Positions 62,326 to 64,000 of a stretch of DNA of 64,000 nt are shown piece by piece. Made by a program: the position numbers and the translations under genes. Source of the stretch: Bacillus rubiinfantis. GTDB taxonomy: Bacteria > Bacillota > Bacilli > Bacillales > Cytobacillaceae. Location: positions 64,501-128,500 of the forward strand of contig CCFE01000011.1 of assembly GCA_000752035.1 (NCBI GenBank). Direction: 5' to 3'. The notes beneath the pieces were generated by a model. It did no database searches. It worked only from the letters and a program-made list of their open reading frames with translations, and had not been told where the DNA came from. Every line of letters starts with the position of its first letter. Positions within the stretch are counted from its first letter, which is position 1.

Positions 62326-62564
62326 TAAAACATTGGATTTTCGTCCAAGTATTGATAGATATTATCGACTAACTCATCCGGAGTCTCTCCGGTAACGATT
62401 TCTCCATTCACAAGCGCATATAGATTTCTTGCGCAAATTCCACAATAACTGAGGCAGCCATATTCAATAATATCCAGATTAGGATCTCTTTCTAATTTCT
62501 CTAATGCTTTCTGTGACCCATTCGCAAGATTGCTGACACAGAACTCTATAATTGGCTTAAACAT
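62325..62564 (-). CDS. yuzB: YuzB, DUF1450 family protein
   Basis: A 79-residue protein with IEFCVSNLANGSQ and EYGCLSYCGICARNLYALVNGE, whose cysteine cluster (C9, C37, C41, C44 approximately) resembles thioredoxin-fold [2Fe-2S] proteins. The function is unknown. The surrounding genes for an Fe-S carrier and NADH-dehydrogenase-like flavoproteins suggest a redox or Fe-S role. AGAGGTG precedes the ATG. Confidence 0.9.
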   Translation of the reverse strand: MFKPIIEFCVSNLANGSQKALEKLERDPNLDIIEYGCLSYCGICARNLYALVNGEIVTGETPDELVDNIYQYLDENPMF

Positions 62565-62670
62565 GCTTTCACCTCTCCGTACCTATTTATCCTACTATGT
62601 TTAAACAGGAACGTCAAATACCACGTTACTAGTATCTTTGTCAAGATATCCTGGCATATATGTTGTTATT

Positions 62671-62700
62671 TTGACATACTTTCGATATACTCAATAATGA
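62671..62700 (+). promoter_or_regulatory. Possible promoter of yutJ
   Basis: TTGACA (62671-62676) with TAATGA (62695-62700) at 18 nt, or ATAATG at 17 nt. Confidence 0.5.
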
Positions 62701-62816
62701 TAAGATGAGGTAGTAATATAAGGTTTCTAATAATTCTGAATTATTTTTACATATTAATAGCATTTATTTTAAAATAGTATTTTACAAAACTATTATTGCT
62801 ATAAAGGGGTATGTAC

Positions 62817-63884
62817 ATGAAAAATCTTGTGATTCTTGGAGGCGGTTACGGTGGGATGAAAATCCTAAGTGAACTCCTACCTAATAACCTGCCCACTGAT
62901 GTGATGATTACTTTAGTTGACCGCGTTCCCTATCATTGTCTGAAAACTGAATATTATGCGCTTGCTGCTGGAACCGTTTCCGACAAGGAAGTCCGGGTTG
63001 ATTTTCCTGAGCACCCGCAGCTTAAAGTGAAATATGCCGAGGTCATTGGTATTGACACGAAGGAAAAAATGGTACTACTAAAGGATGATGACCCTCTAAT
63101 ATACGATGACTTAATCATCGGTTTAGGCTGCGAGGATAAATACCATGATGTTCCTGGCGCAGATCAATTTACCTACAGTATTCAGAGCATTGAAAAGGCG
63201 CGAGAAACTTATACTGCATTAAATAATCTTGGGCCTGGTTCTGTTGTCGGGATTGTTGGTGCTGGTCTCAGTGGCGTCGAGCTTGCCAGTGAGCTAAGTG
63301 AAAGCCGCAGTGATTTAAGCATAAAATTATTTGACCGCGGGGAACACATTCTTTCCGCTTTTCCTGATCGGTTAAGCCAATATGTAGAGGGTTGGTTCCG
63401 TACTCATCGTGTTGAAATTATTAATAATTCCAATATTACTAGAGTAGAAGAAAACACGCTATACAATCATGACGAGCCTCTTCCATGTGATGTAATTGTC
63501 TGGACAGCGGGGATTCAAGCCAATAAAGTTGTCCAGAATATGGGGGTAGAAACGGATCGTTCTGGCAGGGTGGTCATTACCCCACGCCACCACCTGCCAA
63601 ATGATGAACATATCTTCATTGTCGGTGATTGTGCCAGTCTCCCTCATGCACCTAGTGCCCAGCTCGCAGAGGGCCAAGCCGTACAAATTTCGGAAGTATT
63701 ACGAAAGCGGTGGAATGGGGAGGAGCTCCCTGCTGAATTCCCGCCAATTAAGCTAAAAGGAGTTCTTGGTTCTCTTGGAAAAAAACAGGGCTTCGGGATG
63801 ATGGCTGACCGGGCTATTACCGGTCGCGTTGCTCGGCTGTTAAAGTCTGGGGTTCTGTGGCTATACAAATTCCATAATGGCTGA
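62817..63884 (+). CDS. yutJ: NADH dehydrogenase-like flavoprotein YutJ
   Basis: The protein has 355 residues from the ATG at 62817 (AAAGGGG 7 nt upstream; the ATG at 62811 is too close). The FAD motif is ILGGGYGGMKIL, the NAD motif VGIVGAGLSGVELASEL, then WTAGIQANKVV and FIVGDCASL. It is shorter than YumB at the C-terminus and lacks the strong amphipathic anchor, so quinone reduction is less certain. It is a third pyridine-nucleotide flavoprotein within 7 kb. Confidence 0.92.
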   Translation: MKNLVILGGGYGGMKILSELLPNNLPTDVMITLVDRVPYHCLKTEYYALAAGTVSDKEVRVDFPEHPQLKVKYAEVIGIDTKEKMVLLKDDDPLIYDDLIIGLGCEDKYHDVPGADQFTYSIQSIEKARETYTALNNLGPGSVVGIVGAGLSGVELASELSESRSDLSIKLFDRGEHILSAFPDRLSQYVEGWFRTHRVEIINNSNITRVEENTLYNHDEPLPCDVIVWTAGIQANKVVQNMGVETDRSGRVVITPRHHLPNDEHIFIVGDCASLPHAPSAQLAEGQAVQISEVLRKRWNGEELPAEFPPIKLKGVLGSLGKKQGFGMMADRAITGRVARLLKSGVLWLYKFHNG

Positions 63885-63910
63885 TTTAGTTTAACTAATA
63901 TAACTAACTA

Positions 63911-63936
63911 GGGCTGAACTCTATATGAGTCAGCCC
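63911..63936. terminator. Bidirectional terminator between yutJ and the yuzD end
   Basis: GGGCTGA-a-CTC/GAG-TCAGCCC stem with one bulged A. Confidence 0.85.
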
Positions 63937-63941
63937 CATTC

Positions 63942-64000
63942 TTATACCGCTTGGTACCCGTATTTTTCAAGTTTGGCGAAAATCGTCTTAAGCCGAGGAT
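63942..64000 (-). CDS. yuzD: Partial gene, 3' end, probable YuzD (DUF1462)
   Basis: The last 18-19 codons are visible on the minus strand, ending PRLKTIFAKLEKYGYQAV and TAA. The end EKYGY and the location next to yutJ match Bacillus yuzD. The rest lies beyond the window, so this is tentative. Confidence 0.6.
   Translation of the reverse strand, partial: PRLKTIFAKLEKYGYQAV

Overview
The window is a low-GC Gram-positive chromosome segment from a spore-forming member of the Bacillaceae (Bacillus/Neobacillus-like). The evidence is the many recognisable Bacillus families (MetI/MetC/YitJ, YteA, YugO, YugJ, YuzA, YugI, KapB, KapD, YuxO, YuiB/C/E, YumB, YumC, YutM, YuzB, YutJ), the strong AGGAGG-type ribosome binding sites, a SAM-I (S-box) riboswitch and a SinR-like regulator. 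Gene order from about 38.9 kb to the end follows two blocks known from B. subtilis (yugO...yugI, and kapB-kapD...yuiE-yuiC-yuiB-yumB-yumC...yutM-yuzB-yutJ-yuzD). No rRNA, tRNA, CRISPR array or intact transposase was seen.

1-15.1 kb, minus strand: one long exopolysaccharide (EPS) / surface-glycan operon. It encodes a UDP-GlcNAc 4,6-dehydratase-type enzyme, a sugar aminotransferase, a SinR-like repressor, a Wzz-type modulator, a BY-kinase, a Wzy-like polymerase/ligase, an APH-fold kinase, a MurJ-type flippase, three glycosyltransferases (GT4, GT2, GT14), a membrane-anchored parallel beta-helix protein and a PLP decarboxylase-like enzyme cut by the window edge. The beta-helix gene begins at a run of nine T residues. 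One extra T would join it to a better start site, so this may be a sequencing error, a slippage site or a phase-variable gene.

15.1-23.4 kb: a divergent methionine operon (metI-metC-yitJ-metH) under a SAM riboswitch whose terminator and antiterminator strands can be read directly. 23.4-28.7 kb: a MarR regulator with an MFS pump behind a palindromic operator, a single-domain FAD protein and a 14-TM drug exporter. Two exact tandem-repeat arrays (42-bp and 51-bp periods) lie between genes here.

28.7-38.7 kb: CorA and CDF cation transporters (corA has a structured leader), several very small genes, yteA, an amino-acid permease, a LysE-type exporter and a ykoS-ykoT-gtrA-like glycosylation set. 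38.9-51.9 kb: a YugO-type K+ channel, pgi with an HPr gene, yugJ, yuzA, rocD, yugI, a PatB-like C-S lyase, gnd, an AlaX-type editing protein, a Gly/Gln/Met-rich coat-like protein, a Cu/Zn superoxide dismutase lipoprotein and a cyclophilin lipoprotein.

52-64 kb: kapB, kapD, yuxO, leucyl aminopeptidase, yuiC, yuiB, and the redox genes yumB, yumC, yutM(erpA-like), yuzB and yutJ. Between yumC and yutM is a 1.9-kb low-GC segment. It is bounded by a 25-bp direct repeat of the 3' end of yutM and contains two small secreted/membrane protein genes and a degraded IS-like end, which looks like a recent insertion. Most genes end in clear intrinsic terminators, many of them bidirectional.
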